Shown one piece after another: positions 40,351-52,287 of a stretch of 64,000 nucleotides of DNA. How positions within the stretch are numbered: position 1 is the first letter of the stretch; each line of letters opens with the position of its first letter. The notes beneath the pieces were generated by a model. The model was not told the origin of the DNA. It saw only the letters and a program-made list of their open reading frames with translations, and did no database searches. Both the position numbers and the translations under genes were made by a program. Source of the DNA: Telopea speciosissima. Lineage: Eukaryota; Streptophyta; Magnoliopsida; Proteales; Proteaceae. The stretch is taken from positions 18,177,568-18,241,567 of the forward strand of contig NC_057925.1 of assembly GCF_018873765.1 (NCBI RefSeq). Reading direction: 5' to 3'.

Positions 40351-40977
40351 TAATTTTGTAACTGTCGCAGTTGGCCATGTGGTTTTGGCCATGGTGAGAG
40401 CAGACTGGTAATTTTGCTGGTGCAAGGCATGCATGATATGTTACTAGGATTCCCATGTTGGTAATCGTTGATTGTGCGGGTATGATTGGAGATTGAGAAT
40501 CTTGTCTCATTGCGTGCACGGGCCACATGTGAGGTGGGCATTGGCATTCTAGGGGTGCCAAATCATCATGGAGGTGGACCCACTTGTTCAAAATTTGAAT
40601 TTGGTGGCAAAATGCGTAGTTTGACATTGAAAATGTATCATTCGACACTGGAAGCCCGCGTCGACGTCGAGATGCTTTACTCGATAGTACGTTGATGTCG
40701 AGGGGGAGGTTGTTCGGTGTCGATTTTGTGCGAAAATCCTTGTTATGAATAGAAGAGTCTCATTTTGTTTCCATTTCTAATTCTTGCCTGCTCCGAGATT
40801 TTAGGGCTCCAAAAGGGTTTTTGTGCTATTTGAGGCCGTGTGAGCTGGATTATGGACCAAATCCTTCGTTCTTAGTATTAAAACAACCATCTCTGCCTTG
40901 TCTCTATTTCCATCAGAGTAGATTTGGAGGAAACCCAAGATTTTTTGGATTTTCTTACTTTCTTCTTTTTCTTTGCC

Positions 40978-43900
40978 ATGGTTGGTTGTGATAGGAGCAA
41001 GAGACCTATGGGGTCTGATTGTACACCTCCTCTTCCTAAGAGGCCAAGGAGTTCGGGCATTGTGATTCGAGAGGGAGACGATTCGGCTCATCATTCAGAA
41101 ATCGATCCCGATGAGGATGTAATCAGCGATTGCGAGGAGTCGTTGAGGGTGCCATAGTATGAGGGCCATCTACTCAGGGAGACACCCAAGCATATCTGTA
41201 ACAACGTGTGGAAGCCACCAAGGTGAATCAGTCGATCTAGGGCTTGATTTTGGTTCATGTGTATGCCTGTGATATTTTGAACTCCATTAGGGTTTGCTTT
41301 ATGGATTTTTGTTTATAGTATAACTCATTTCGATATTGAATTTTATTGCCCGATTTGCTTGCCATGCCCATGTTGTGCTTGTGTTGCTTGAAAAGATCCA
41401 TTTTGACCTAGCTTAGGTTTGAACCATGTTGAACCATTGCTCATTATGATACTTGTCCTGTGTTGTTTGCCTTATTGGCTGGACCTCTTAGGATTCGATT
41501 CTTAAGTTTGTTGGCTATGGAAGCTTTACATTGGTCTGTGTTGTTTGATCGGAGCTCGCCTTATTGGGAACCACTGGGGTTCTTCTGTTGTTGGGATATG
41601 TGAGACCCAACATGACCATGGTTAAATCTCCTTTGTTTGCAATTGACCATATTTGGGATTGGGTTCACCAAGGGTTAGATACCTTTGATGTTTCGACTAC
41701 TTTTGGGCCTTTAAGCTAATAGATTGCGTAGGATTGGTCCATTTTGAAACCATTACTTATTTTGACCTGCTGGGGATTTTTAGGACTGATCTTTAATTGT
41801 ATCTCTTCTGTGTGCAGACACCTGTGACCTACCACAAATACGGGTCATGTACTACTATTCTAAGCTGGTATGGCTAGCTTTGCGGGGCCGTCTGGTAGCG
41901 GATTGTGGCGTTCGGCTTTGAGGATCTAGCTCTGTTGCAAACTAGGTCCTTCGATACATCTTTAGCATAAGCCCTATCTGAGAGGTGGTGGCCGACTACC
42001 CATTCTTTTCATTTGCCCATGGGTGAGATGACAATCACGCCCTTATGCTCTTTCTTATATACGGGCCTCTTGTTCGGTGGTGAGGTAGTGGTTGGGCACC
42101 TTGGCGACTGGACATTCGATGATCAGGAGCTGACGAGGCTGCTTAGGTCTGTTCCCCCTTAGTCTCACACGGCGGTGCAGTGGTTTCATCGCAAGTGGGT
42201 TGGGAAAATGGTGACTGACTCGTCTGATCAAGAGAAGCTAGACCAACAGGCAAGGTGTTTCATCCTCTATCTCTTGGGGAACACCTTGTTTAGTACCAGC
42301 AGGATGAGGATCCACATTTCCATTGTGTGGTACCTCAGAGATTTGTCAAGGGTGAGGAGATTTGAGAGGGCTGACGCAGGCTATGCCCATATGCTAAGGA
42401 CGTTGGATTCCTTGGCCATGCGGCGCACCCAATGTGTCGGTGGCACTTGGTTCGTACCAGAGGTAATCCGACATTTCCATCTTGTATTTTGCTTTGATTT
42501 GTATTGTATTTGATTATAGTGCCTATAGTGACTTCTTCCTTGATTGCAGTGCTGGTACTATGATCACTAGGGAGTGCGGGCTCCCAGGTTGATAACCAGA
42601 GACAATTCTTCCTTTTTTAGGGCAGGGATGTGGTTGTCTAACAATACCCTTCCTAAGGAGAGGAGAGTTCTGATGAGCACATTTATGTGTGAAATCTTAG
42701 GGCATAAAGCATACATTTTATCACATTTGACAGAGTTACTTCGGTGCTTTTTTGTGCTTTTCAGGTTTTAGGTGAATTCTTGTGAAAATGGAGCAAAAGA
42801 TGCTAAGAATAGCCGGAAGCGCCCAGAAGTCGAGAAAATCAAGTTTGGATTGAGCACTGAAAGAATCACGCCAATCAATCATATTTGAATGTGATTATAG
42901 TGGGCCCCCTAGCATAATTTTGAGGTGTTAATAGTATGGATACGTAGCCCGTCGAGTCAGCTTCGCAACGGTTCAAGCGGCACTTGATTCCAAGTTGAAA
43001 CGAAGAAGTTACGGCCGTTTTCGTGGACCGGGGTTTATTTGTAATTATTGATAGTCAACCGGGGACAAAGTAAAGCGAAAGTTCGGATTCCAGGGGCCTT
43101 AGCATAATTATCAGAAGTTATCTTTCTGTCAGCCGAAAGATTCCATTTGGAAGGCTCTGGAGCAGTTCAACTTCAACTTGAGATATCTTGGGCTCCCGAA
43201 CTCCAATTGGACAAAATTTGGGTCTATTTTAGGTAATTTTTCGTAAGAAATACAACAGTGAGGCCCATATAAGCATCCCATGCTCCATGTATTTTGAAGG
43301 ACAGATTTGACATTTTATTAATTGTGAGTGGAATCCTAGTCATCACCCTTGCTCTCTCTCTCCTCCAACTTTTCAAGGGCACTTTTGAAATTCTACTTGG
43401 GATAGATTTCTTTTGAAAGATATTCTCTCATCTATGGAAGGTTGAAAAGTCAAAGATGCCTTGATCTCAGTGCTTGGAGAAGACACCTCCAAAGAAAAGG
43501 AAGCACAAGTTAGAATTAGAAAGTTACTTTTTAATAAATAGAAGGTTTATGTATCTAGGATTCTTTTCTCTCCTTCTTTCTATTTTTTTTCTTTTTTTCT
43601 TGGGCTTCAAGGCAATGTAAAGGAGGAAGGAGAAGAAAATATTCTCTTTTCTTAGGGAATATTTCTCCTACTACTTCCCTCTTCTCTCTTCTCCCTTCCC
43701 CCTATAAATACCCCTTGCCCTTTGGGTTGTAAGGGAGTTTTTTCTTTTTGTTAATTTTTAAGTTAGTTCTAGTTCAGTTTTTAAGTTAGTTTTAGTTTAG
43801 TTTAGTTCAATTAATTAGTGAAATTTCTTTTTCTCTTCTTCTAGTTTTTGGCTTTCTAAGTTCTAGTTTGATTTTATGTTTTCAATTCCATGGTTGTAAT

Positions 43901-45732
43901 GCTTTTGATTCATGCTTTAATTTTATGTCTTCAATATGGTTGTAATAATTCTAGTTTAGTTTCAAGCTTTCTAGTCTAAGTTCCTAAGTTGATGACAAGA
44001 CTTGGAGATTTAGAAGAGGAAGCCATGCAAGGTTTGTTCAAGTATCCAGGTTTTTACTCTCTAAACTTTTAAACTCATTCTCCCTCTCTTCGATCTCATT
44101 CTCTCTTCTTCCATCTCATTCTTCTTCTTCTTCTCCCTCTATTTCTTTTATTTTTTTTATATGGTTGTGGTTAGATGGATATGTGTTAAGACACCAATTT
44201 AATTCATACCAATTTAATTCGTTAGATGCTTGTGAGTTAGGATGTGTTAATTTGTTAGTTTAATTAGTCTAATTTAACACTTTAACTTGGTTCACTTTGC
44301 ATTACTTTAAAGTGAGTAAAATAGGGTGGCGTATACCTCCTCGTGTTCGACCTGTATCTACGATTGACCCGTACGCTTGCGGTATTATTTTAACTCAAAC
44401 AAGTTCCCTTGTCAGTGGTGAGGCAGACATTGGACCGAGACTCCCCATAGGAGGTGATAACTTGATTGATTGCGTTGTTTGTGTTTCCTTGCACTTTAAC
44501 TTGATTTTGACTTGGATGTGCTTTGTTGACCGATTGTATGGTAGCTATTCGAGACTCTCGATCTGGGAGTGCAGGCTCGTTAGGAGGCTTGTGCCACGAC
44601 ATATGGTCTTTGTTGGACCATCTAGGTACGCTTGGTATCTAGGGGATCGGGCCTATAGGCAATGGCCCGGTGTCGAGAGGCCTTATATTCCCATGAGGCC
44701 TCCTCGCTTCGTGCTAGAGCAGGAAAGACTCTCCAAGAGGGAGATGAACCGATTCATGAAGGGTGTTGATGCTCGGCCCTTCGTTGAGCCTAACTCATTG
44801 GGTCATTATCGTGGGTATTGGGTGAAGGAGCTGATGTGTGTGCAGCTCACTCCTTCGGGTCCGTGGGTAGGCTTTGGACTCAATTGCTCGTGTCTTTCTA
44901 TTTTCTCTTGGTTGCTAACTTTTTGTATGCTTAGGCACCAACCGACATCGAGCCTTATGAGGTTGGGGAGACCACTTCTACTGCTGGTGTTCATGAGGCC
45001 ACCTCATTCGAGTCTGCTCCTCAGGTAGTACCTCCCCCTGTTGGCGAGGCTGGTGCTAGGTCATCGTTGGTACCTTCATGTTCTCATAAGGTACCCGATG
45101 CTTTCTTCCCAGTGCCTGGGTGGTCTCTCATATGTCAGGGCAAGTAGGTGCCCATCCCTCATCCTTCTTCTTCTGTGGCCGGCTGTCCATGCGACTTTGA
45201 CTTTATGAGTGTTTGACTTTGCTTTCAATATGCCTTTTTCTTTTCTTTTTATAATGGCTGATCATCATCGTCGGTGTAGGTCCCTGGTTATAGGTACGAT
45301 GACCTATTGGGGATGGTCGTCGGTTTAAAGGAGTTACCGGTTTAAAGGAGTTGATTGCCTTGCAGAGCGGGAGGATCCTCCAGTTGGTAAGTAATAGTTC
45401 TTATTGTGCTGGTATATGCATGTTTAGTATATATATTTGAAATACATGGATGCCAATGCTTGTTATGTAATGCAAGAGGACCAAGCGACATTCTGGGGTA
45501 CGAGGTGACCACTAATCGGCTCTAGAAGGAAAGGGATGAGGCTTTAGATGTTGCCCAGCTTGCCCCAGCTGTGGAGGTTCCGATGTCATGATCCCCGGTG
45601 ATCCAAATTGATGATCCAGTCGATGGCCATGGGGCACAAGTTGAGGATGAGTGGGAGGAGAGCGAGGAGGACGGTGATGCGAAGGACGGTGATGAGGAGG
45701 GAGATGAGTCTGATGAGGACGAAGGACAGTAG
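40978..45732 (+). pseudogene. Antisense plant mobile domain (PMD) gene in the Ogre-like element, split by a solo LTR
   Basis: Runs opposite to gag-pol. A basic N-terminal segment (RSKRPMGSDC...PKRPRSSGIVIREGD) is followed, after a possible intron ending at 41817, by the PMD core: ALSERWWPTTHSFHLPMGEM is a signature of MAIN/MAIL-type proteins. Then come QQARCFILYLLGNTLFS, SIVWYLRDLSRV and YAHMLRTLDSLAMR. A solo LTR interrupts it after 42670 with target duplication AGTTC. It resumes at 44407 and continues with LVPRHMVFVGPSRYAWYLGDRAYRQWPG and PYIPMRPPRF, ending in an acidic tail (VEDEWEESEEDGD...) with stop at 45732. Stops at 41155, about 41875, 41896, 41968 and 42160 show decay. Host PMD proteins act in gene silencing; a role for the transposon copy is not known to me. 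Confidence 0.75.
42671..44401. mobile_element. Solo LTR nested in the PMD gene
   Basis: Starts TGATGAGCACATTTATGTGT and ends TTTTAACTCAAACA, with a perfect 5-bp duplication AGTTC at 42666-42670 and 44402-44406. No internal region is present, so it is a recombination product. A CCTATAAATACC box lies near 43705. A second member of the family enters the window at 62897. Confidence 0.93.
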
Positions 45733-46353
45733 TTAGGTCTTGTCATTTTTTTTTATTTTTTGAAAGTAGGAGGATGAACAGAAGGATGAGCAATTTCGGG
45801 CCCTTGAGCCTTGTAATTGTTGTGTAACGATTTTCAATCCAATTTTATTTGATTTAATTTCATGGTGTTTGATCAAATGTGATTGGATAGGTCAAAATGA
45901 GGTACATGGATGTGAATATGATTTGGGTTGGTCCATCGTGACCCTAGGGTATAGGATGATGTATCAGGATAGCAGGGACCCACTGGTTCAGCGTGGACTG
46001 CCTCAAAATGCAAGAAGTTGCCACAAGCTATGAAGTTACAGTATCGACATAGAACTGCTGTCGATCGACAGTGAAAGGGTTTTCTTTGACATCGAAGTTG
46101 GTGGTGTGACTGTCGAGTACCATTAACTGATTGTCAAATCAAGTTAGACAATAAGAATGCACTGTTCGACAGTGAACCAACTAGGCTCGACATCAAAATG
46201 GACTCCTTGACAGGGTCTCGATGTCGATGATGACATGGTTCACTGTCAAATCGGGGTCTCTCAATGTCGACTCCGTATTTCCAATTCTGATTTGTTTCCA
46301 TTTTAGGATGTCCAATTGCGAGATTTTTTTATTTCTCTTCCCTTCTTAGGCCC
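45733..46353. other. Spacer between the two antisense modules, with LTR-like repeats
   Basis: 46030-46280 resembles a piece of the element's own LTR: TCGACAGTGAAA, TGTCGAGTACCATT(A/G)ACTG and CACTGTTCGACAGTGAA also occur in both LTRs. A shorter similar block lies at 40620-40725, before the first module. Confidence 0.65.
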
Positions 46354-47826
46354 TTGCTCATCCTTGGGGCTATATTGTGGGACTTGGGGAGTGTTAAATC
46401 CCTTGTTCTTGTTCTCTCTTTGCTCTGGGGGTGTTCTCTTTGTACTTTTTTCCCTTCTTCTTTTATTTTACTATTTTTTTTGGAGAAGGCTTTGAGTTCA
46501 TGGATGGATTCCATGCTGAGGGATGATCATGAAGCCTTGGGGAGAGTGCATCTCCAGGCTCTGATGGGTTTGGAAAATATGACACTTGCATGGGACTTGC
46601 TTCGAGGTGTTTCTCGCTATTGGATCTTAGAGATTCATGTGTTCTATTTTGGCACAGCAGAGGTATGTCCAATTTATGAAAAATTTCGTGCATGTTTCCT
46701 CTCTCCTTGACATGGAGCTATGATATGACCCCTTTTGAAAGATGACTATTCCAAAGACATCATGTCTTTCTTTGGATTAGAGAGAGGACGTCTCCCCCAC
46801 TTTATGCATGGTCACTGTATTGATCTTCTGGCGATTATTCATCTCTTTACGGGTCAACGTAGGGGTGACCATGGTTTTATGGAGTGTAGGTAGAAAGCCT
46901 TTCTATTTTGTGTGATTGCTCAATTCCTTCTTCGTTTTGGCGCTCGCGGAGCTTCTTCTGTGCTGATGGAGGTCAGCAAATCCAACGTGGTGGTGACATT
47001 GTCCGTACCATTCTGGCAGAAATGATGAGAGGGTTGGACATCTTGAGTAGAAGTCACACTCCTCGTAGTGAAGACTTTGCTGGGAGCCCGTACTTATTGC
47101 AGGTGTTTTCCTCCCTTGTGAAATTCTCTTTTCTCTTTCTTTTTTTCTACCATGCATTTGGCGGCACCCTTATCCCTATCTGTTTGGCAGGTTTGGCTTT
47201 GTGAGAAATTGCAATTTGTGAAGCCGCTGAGGGGAGACTTTAAGATCAAACATTATCATCTCCGCTCTGTAGTGATGGAGTATCATCATTGGGACTCTTG
47301 GGAATGCACTCTTTCATGTATTTCTTCTGATGACATCCGTTGGCTATGCTCATGGTGGTCTGTTGATGCACCGGTGTTGAATTCTGCTGGATGTAACTAT
47401 GTCCACCTGATGGGATTAGGCCATACTTCTTTCTATATACCCAATCGACTGCGTCGATAATTCGGACTGACTCAGGATGTTCCTGAAGACTTGGTGAATT
47501 TCCATCCTCAAGAACAGCTGTACAAGGAAATGGTGGGGAAGATTGCGAGTCTGTGATGATCCAAAATAGTATTAAAGACCATGGGAGCTACTAATGATGG
47601 TGGGATGACTGCAGAATATGAGGGATGGGTGAGGACTTAAGGAAAGAAGAAAGGGAAGATTGTAAGGAGGTGGTCGACATGGGAGCGGAAGGAGACTTCA
47701 AGCTCTTTAAGTTTCAAAAGTTCCAGAGAAGTGGGAGAAGGCGATGATAAAGACATAGACGATCTGGTGATTTTGAAAGCAAGGATTGCAAATTTGCAGA
47801 AGAAGGTGGAAGACTTGAGTTATTAG
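46354..47826 (+). pseudogene. Second antisense accessory module (PMD-related or DUF7745-type)
   Basis: Plus-strand segments with the character of one disrupted multi-exon gene: LLRGVSRYWILEIHVFYFGTAEVCPIYEKF (46570-46690), then ERGRLPHFMHGHC and a hydrophobic IHLF segment. A second open part at 47152-47460 has VWLCEKLQF, WWSVDAPVLNSAGCNYVHLMG and NRLRR. The tail (DLVILKARIANLQKKVEDLSY, stop at 47826) looks coiled-coil. The fold pattern, a conserved FG...CP-x-x-EKF box then a WLCE box, recalls DUF7745/plant-mobile-like proteins, but I am not certain. Several stops interrupt it. Confidence 0.45.
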
Positions 47827-48076
47827 GACATTTTGATTTCCAAGGGTAGTGCTTTACTTTGTTTGTTTTGCATTGGTACTTTGTTCTTTTTTTTTTCTTC
47901 TTTTGAACATTGATGTGGCTCAGACTTTAAACTCATGATTGAACTTTAGCTTGGTTCAAAAGTTTTGATTTGATTTTTTTGATGCTACTGGTCCTGATGT
48001 AGTTTCACCAAAATGCCTACATACCCTTAAGTTTTTAAGGGATCAGGTCGAACGTAGTTCCCTTGTTTAGGAATCT
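47827..48076. other. Spacer between the antisense module and integrase
   Basis: T-rich non-coding sequence where the two opposing transcription units would converge. Nothing else recognised. Confidence 0.5.
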
Positions 48077-49100
48077 TTAGACATTGTACTTCTTGAGCTG
48101 ATCCATGTTTGTTAAGTAAGGGAGCTTTATCCCGTCTAGATCCACTACTCGTACTGCTTGACCAGATAGTTTCTCCTTATTCATGTACGGGCCATTCCAA
48201 TTGGGCCTGAATTTACCTTGTGGATCGTGTATATGTGCTCGTTGCTCTTTGAATACTAGATCAAACAACCGATAGTTGGCATGGCACTACCTTCTTGTTG
48301 AATGTTCATGTTATCCTTTGTTGGTACTTCTTCATGTTGTCTATGGCACACATCCTTTTCTCATCGATGAGGTTTAATTCTTGGAATCTTGTCTTGATCC
48401 ATTCTGCTTTTGGGATTTCACTATCCATCATATGACCCGAAGAGAGAGTACCTCTAGTTCGACTGGAAGGACTTCTTCCTTTCCATAAACTAGTGAGTAG
48501 GGTGTTGTCCCAGTCAAAGTTCGGATGGAAGTTCTGTATGCCCAAAGTGCATAGAGCAACTTATCGGCCCAATCATTGTGCTTGTCGGTCATTCTCTATA
48601 TTATCCACTTGATGTTCTTGGTTGCAGCTTCCACCGCACCATTAGTTTGAGGTCTGTAAGGTGATGATGTATGTCTTTGAATGTTCATCTTGTATAGTTT
48701 CTTCACTTCTCCTCTAAAATGAGACCCTTGATCTGATATGAGCTCTTGAGGGACTCAATACCGGCATATAATATTGTTGCTTATGAATTTGGCCACCTTG
48801 ATTGCCGATAGTTTGGCATAAGACTGTGCTTCTACCCACTTGGTGAAATAGTCGATGGCTTCCAGACTGTATTCATGGCCATTAGAAGATTTGGGGACCA
48901 CTTGGCCAATGACGTCGATGCTCCAAGTGGCAAATGGCTAGGGAGAACTTAAAGTGTGCAATTCTGAAGGTGGCATATTTATTAGATTGTTGAATATCTG
49001 GCATTTGTGACATTTCTATACATATTGCGCACAGTCAGCTCCCATGGTATTCTAATAATACCCTAGTCTGAGGATCTTTTTGGCCATCATCCTTGCATTC
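48077..49100 (-). pseudogene. Integrase of the Ogre-like element
   Basis: Recognisable DDE core: a WSIDVIG-type first Asp, [12 protein letters not shown], a SDQG second Asp, PQTNGAVEAA with the Glu, and LLYALWAYRTSIRT. The C-terminus ends PNWNGPY...VRVVDLDGIKLPYLTNMDQLKKY (48077-48268). Several stops and frame changes break it. Confidence 0.75.
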
Positions 49101-49331
49101 ATGTGAGGCCCATAGATGTCTTGGTGAATTTGATCCATGACTAGCCTCACTTGTTCTTCATCAACACATAATAGTTGTACTCCGCCGTACGACCTTTTGT
49201 ATAGGATGTCTTTTAATAGAATAAATTATGTAGCGTATCTCCTCAAGAAACACTTTTCTTTGGTCGCAGCATCCTTAGGGTATCGCCCTTCTCTGATGAA
49301 ATCCACTATGCTTGCATACCATGGTCTTCCA

Positions 49332-50382
49332 TCAACTATCAATGTATGGATGTGATAGGCGTATTCCGGTTGATGTCTTAGGTTGATTGAATGGATGCAC
49401 TTTTGTTTCGGATTCTATCTCAACCATGGATGCTAGTTTAGCTAATACATTGGCAAACCGATTGTTATCCCTTAGCAGGTAGGAGAAAGTAATCTCTTCG
49501 AATCCCCTAGATAGTGTTTCCACGTGTTCTTGGTAGGTAATTAACTTCTCACCTTTAGTTTTCCACTTCCTTGCATTTGACAAACGACCAATGAAGAATC
49601 CCCATAGAATTTTAGTCTCTTGAGCCCTATGGATAGAGTGGCCTCAAGTTCTATGGCGCAAGCTTCGTATTCAGCCATGTTGTTGGTACACTCAAACTTT
49701 AGCTTAAACATAGGTTCCATCAGGAGTGATTAGTAGTATGCCGGCTCCACAACCCTTGTGATTCATTGCTCCATCAAATAGTAATTGCCAGATCGTATCG
49801 GCTTTTTCTGGTTTCAATTGTACAATGTCATCGCAGGGAAATATATCTTCCAATGTCTTAGTTTCAAGGGTAGGATGTGCTAAAAAATGATCAGCGACCG
49901 CTCGTCCTTTGATTGACTTTTGTGTCACATGTTTGACATCAAACTCCGATAATAAGAGCAACCATCGTGCTAATCTCCAGGTTAAAGTGGGTTTCTCGAA
50001 TAGGTACTTGATCGGATCCATCCTAGAGATCAGAAACATTTGGTGGGTAATCATGTAATGCCTCAACCGCCTTGTGGCCCAAATCAGACCTATGTAGAAT
50101 TTCTCTAATGGTGTATACCTAGTCTCATAGTCCACACATTTCTTGCTCAAGTAGTATATGGCATGTTCGGTCTTCCTGTCATCTTGGTGATGTGCTAGCA
50201 TGGCTCCCATGGCTGTCTGTTATGGATAGGTACAATAGTAGTGGTTTGCCAGATATTAGGGGTGCCCATACCGACGGGTTGGCCAAGTATTCTTTGATTG
50301 TATCGAATGTAGCCTGACATTGCTCATTCCATTCCTTTGGCTCATTCTTCTTGAGTAACTTGAAGATTGGTTCGCACACCAT
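49332..50382 (-). pseudogene. RNase H and second RNase H, Ogre-like element
   Basis: First domain: AIYYLSKKCVDYETRYTPLE, WATRRLRHYM and VADHFLAHP. Second domain: WQLLFDGAMNHKGCGAGILL, then EEITFSYLLRDNNRFANVLAKLASM after an interruption near 49700. The tandem RNase H arrangement is diagnostic of the Tat/Ogre group. Confidence 0.8.
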
Positions 50383-50384
50383 GG

Positions 50385-51191
50385 TTAACCGAGAAATGAA
50401 CCGACTAATGTGTTGTATTCTTCCAAGAAACCCTTGATTTCTTTTTCAGTTTTGGGTGGTGGCATGTCCATAATTGCCTTAATCTTGGTGGGGTCCACTT
50501 CGATGCCCCTGTGGCTGACTATGAATCCTAAAAATTTTCCAGCCATGGTTCCAAATACACACTTTTGGGGGTTCAGCATTAGTTTGTATGTCTTAATTCT
50601 TTCAAAGAATTTTCTTAAGGCATCAACATGTCCCTCGCGTTCTTTTGACTTGACGATCATATCGTCAACATAGACCTCGACCTCTTTGTGCATTAGGTCA
50701 TGTAAAATGGTGGTTGCCGCCCATTGATAGGTTGCCTCGACATTCTTAAGTCTGAATGGCATTGCTTTGTAGCAGTACGTTCCTCACTGAGTTATGAAGT
50801 ATGTCTTTTGCATGTCTTCAAGTGCCATCTGGATTCGGTTATACCTTGAGAACCCGTCTATAAAAGATAGAAGGGCGTGCTTGGCTGTATTATCTATGAG
50901 TACGTCAATGTGTAGTGAAGGAAAGTCATCCTTTGGGCTTGCTTTGTTCAAGTCCCTAAAGTCTACACACATTCGGACTCGTCCGTCTTTCTTGGGTACT
51001 GGCACAATGTTGGCCAAGCATTCAGGGTATTCCATCATTTCTAAGAACCCTGCTTCGAGTTGTTTAGTGACTTCCTCCTTGATCTTTAAGATCCATTCCG
51101 GTCTCATCCGTCTGAGTTTTTGCTTTACTGGTTTCAACCCACGATATAAAGGTAGACGATGTGTGACAATGTTGGTGTCAATTCCGGGCAT
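50385..51191 (-). pseudogene. Reverse transcriptase, Ogre-like element
   Basis: HRLPLYRGLKPVKQKLRRMRP, CVDFRDLNKASPKDDFPS, LSFIDGFSRYNRIQM, then a stop at about 50788, then MPFRLKNVEATYQWAATTI, the catalytic box YVDDMIVKSKEREGH and CVFGTMAGKFLGFIVS. The catalytic aspartates are present, but the frame is broken. Confidence 0.85.
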
Positions 51192-52287
51192 GTCATCTTA
51201 TGACCATGCAAACACTTCCATATATAAAGTTCAATCAGAGGTTGGACCTCTTGTTCATTCAAAGTTGAGCTGATTTTTATTTCTCTTGGCAATTCTGATG
51301 ATCCTAAATTGATGATTTTAAAGTTTTCAGGAATTCGTTGGGCTCTTTTCTCTTCATCTTGTAGTATTATTTTTAGGAGATTAGGTGGAGTATCATTGAA
51401 CATTTCATCCTCATTGATGTAAGCAAGAAGAGGCACAATGTAACCAAAAGAAAGTAATTCATTGAAATTGAACTCAATGTCTACATCGGACTCAGACATG
51501 GAATCAGAAGAACTAGAAGAAGAACTAAACTCGGACTCGGACTCAGAACTGGAACTAGAAGAACTAGAATGTAAACTAGGACTAGGACTAGAATTGTCGA
51601 CGCCTTGGTAGAAGCGGTACTTCGAAATTGGGTCCAATTGGCTATAGCCCCTTCAACTGGGTAGATCAACGCTTACGGATTTGGGTTCCAATCTCCAGGG
51701 CCATCTAGTGTAGCGATCACTCCTTCGAATAGGTCCTCAAGCTAGAAAGAAGCCGCTTCATCTTGCCAGTCTTTGTTGGAGTCATGATCTCCTTGAAAGG
51801 ATCTCCAAACAGTTCGTTTGATCTATAAAGAAGATTTCAAGACCTAGCGTTAGTTGTTGAGAAATTTCATCATAGCATGGTTCATTAAATCCACAATAGG
51901 GGAGGGTATCCCCTTCTTTGATGAAATATCCATTAAGAGTTGTGGGGTTAGGTGTAGTAACGTTTACCTCAGCTTTTGGGCTCTTCGACTTCTTCACCCT
52001 CTTGTACTTCTCGGGGTCCTCTTTGTATAACTTTTTCATGTAAGCTTCTCTCTTATTCTGCTCTCTTTCTAGACCTGTTCAAAGAGATCCTCCTTGGTTG
52101 GGTTGTAACCTAGACCATGGTACTCTTTGTTATGAGAGGGCAATATGGGTTCTGACATTCCTTGGTGAGACTTTCCAAGGCTCATAGCCAAAAAATACCC
52201 CATTTTCTTGAGGGATGTTTGGGACTGCTATATTATGGCTGTTCAGATGGGCAAAGCTTTTCCCTCAAGGGTCATGCTGGGTATGTG
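51192..52287 (-). pseudogene. Protease-to-RT linker with G-patch-like motif, Ogre-like element
   Basis: The region resumes the polyprotein after the nested element. A G-patch-like sequence KMGYFPGMSLGKSHQGMSEP lies near 52130-52200, a feature of some Ogre/Tat polyproteins. Further on, a Ser/Glu-rich acidic stretch (about 51480-51600) precedes RT. Stops and frame changes are frequent. Confidence 0.6.
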
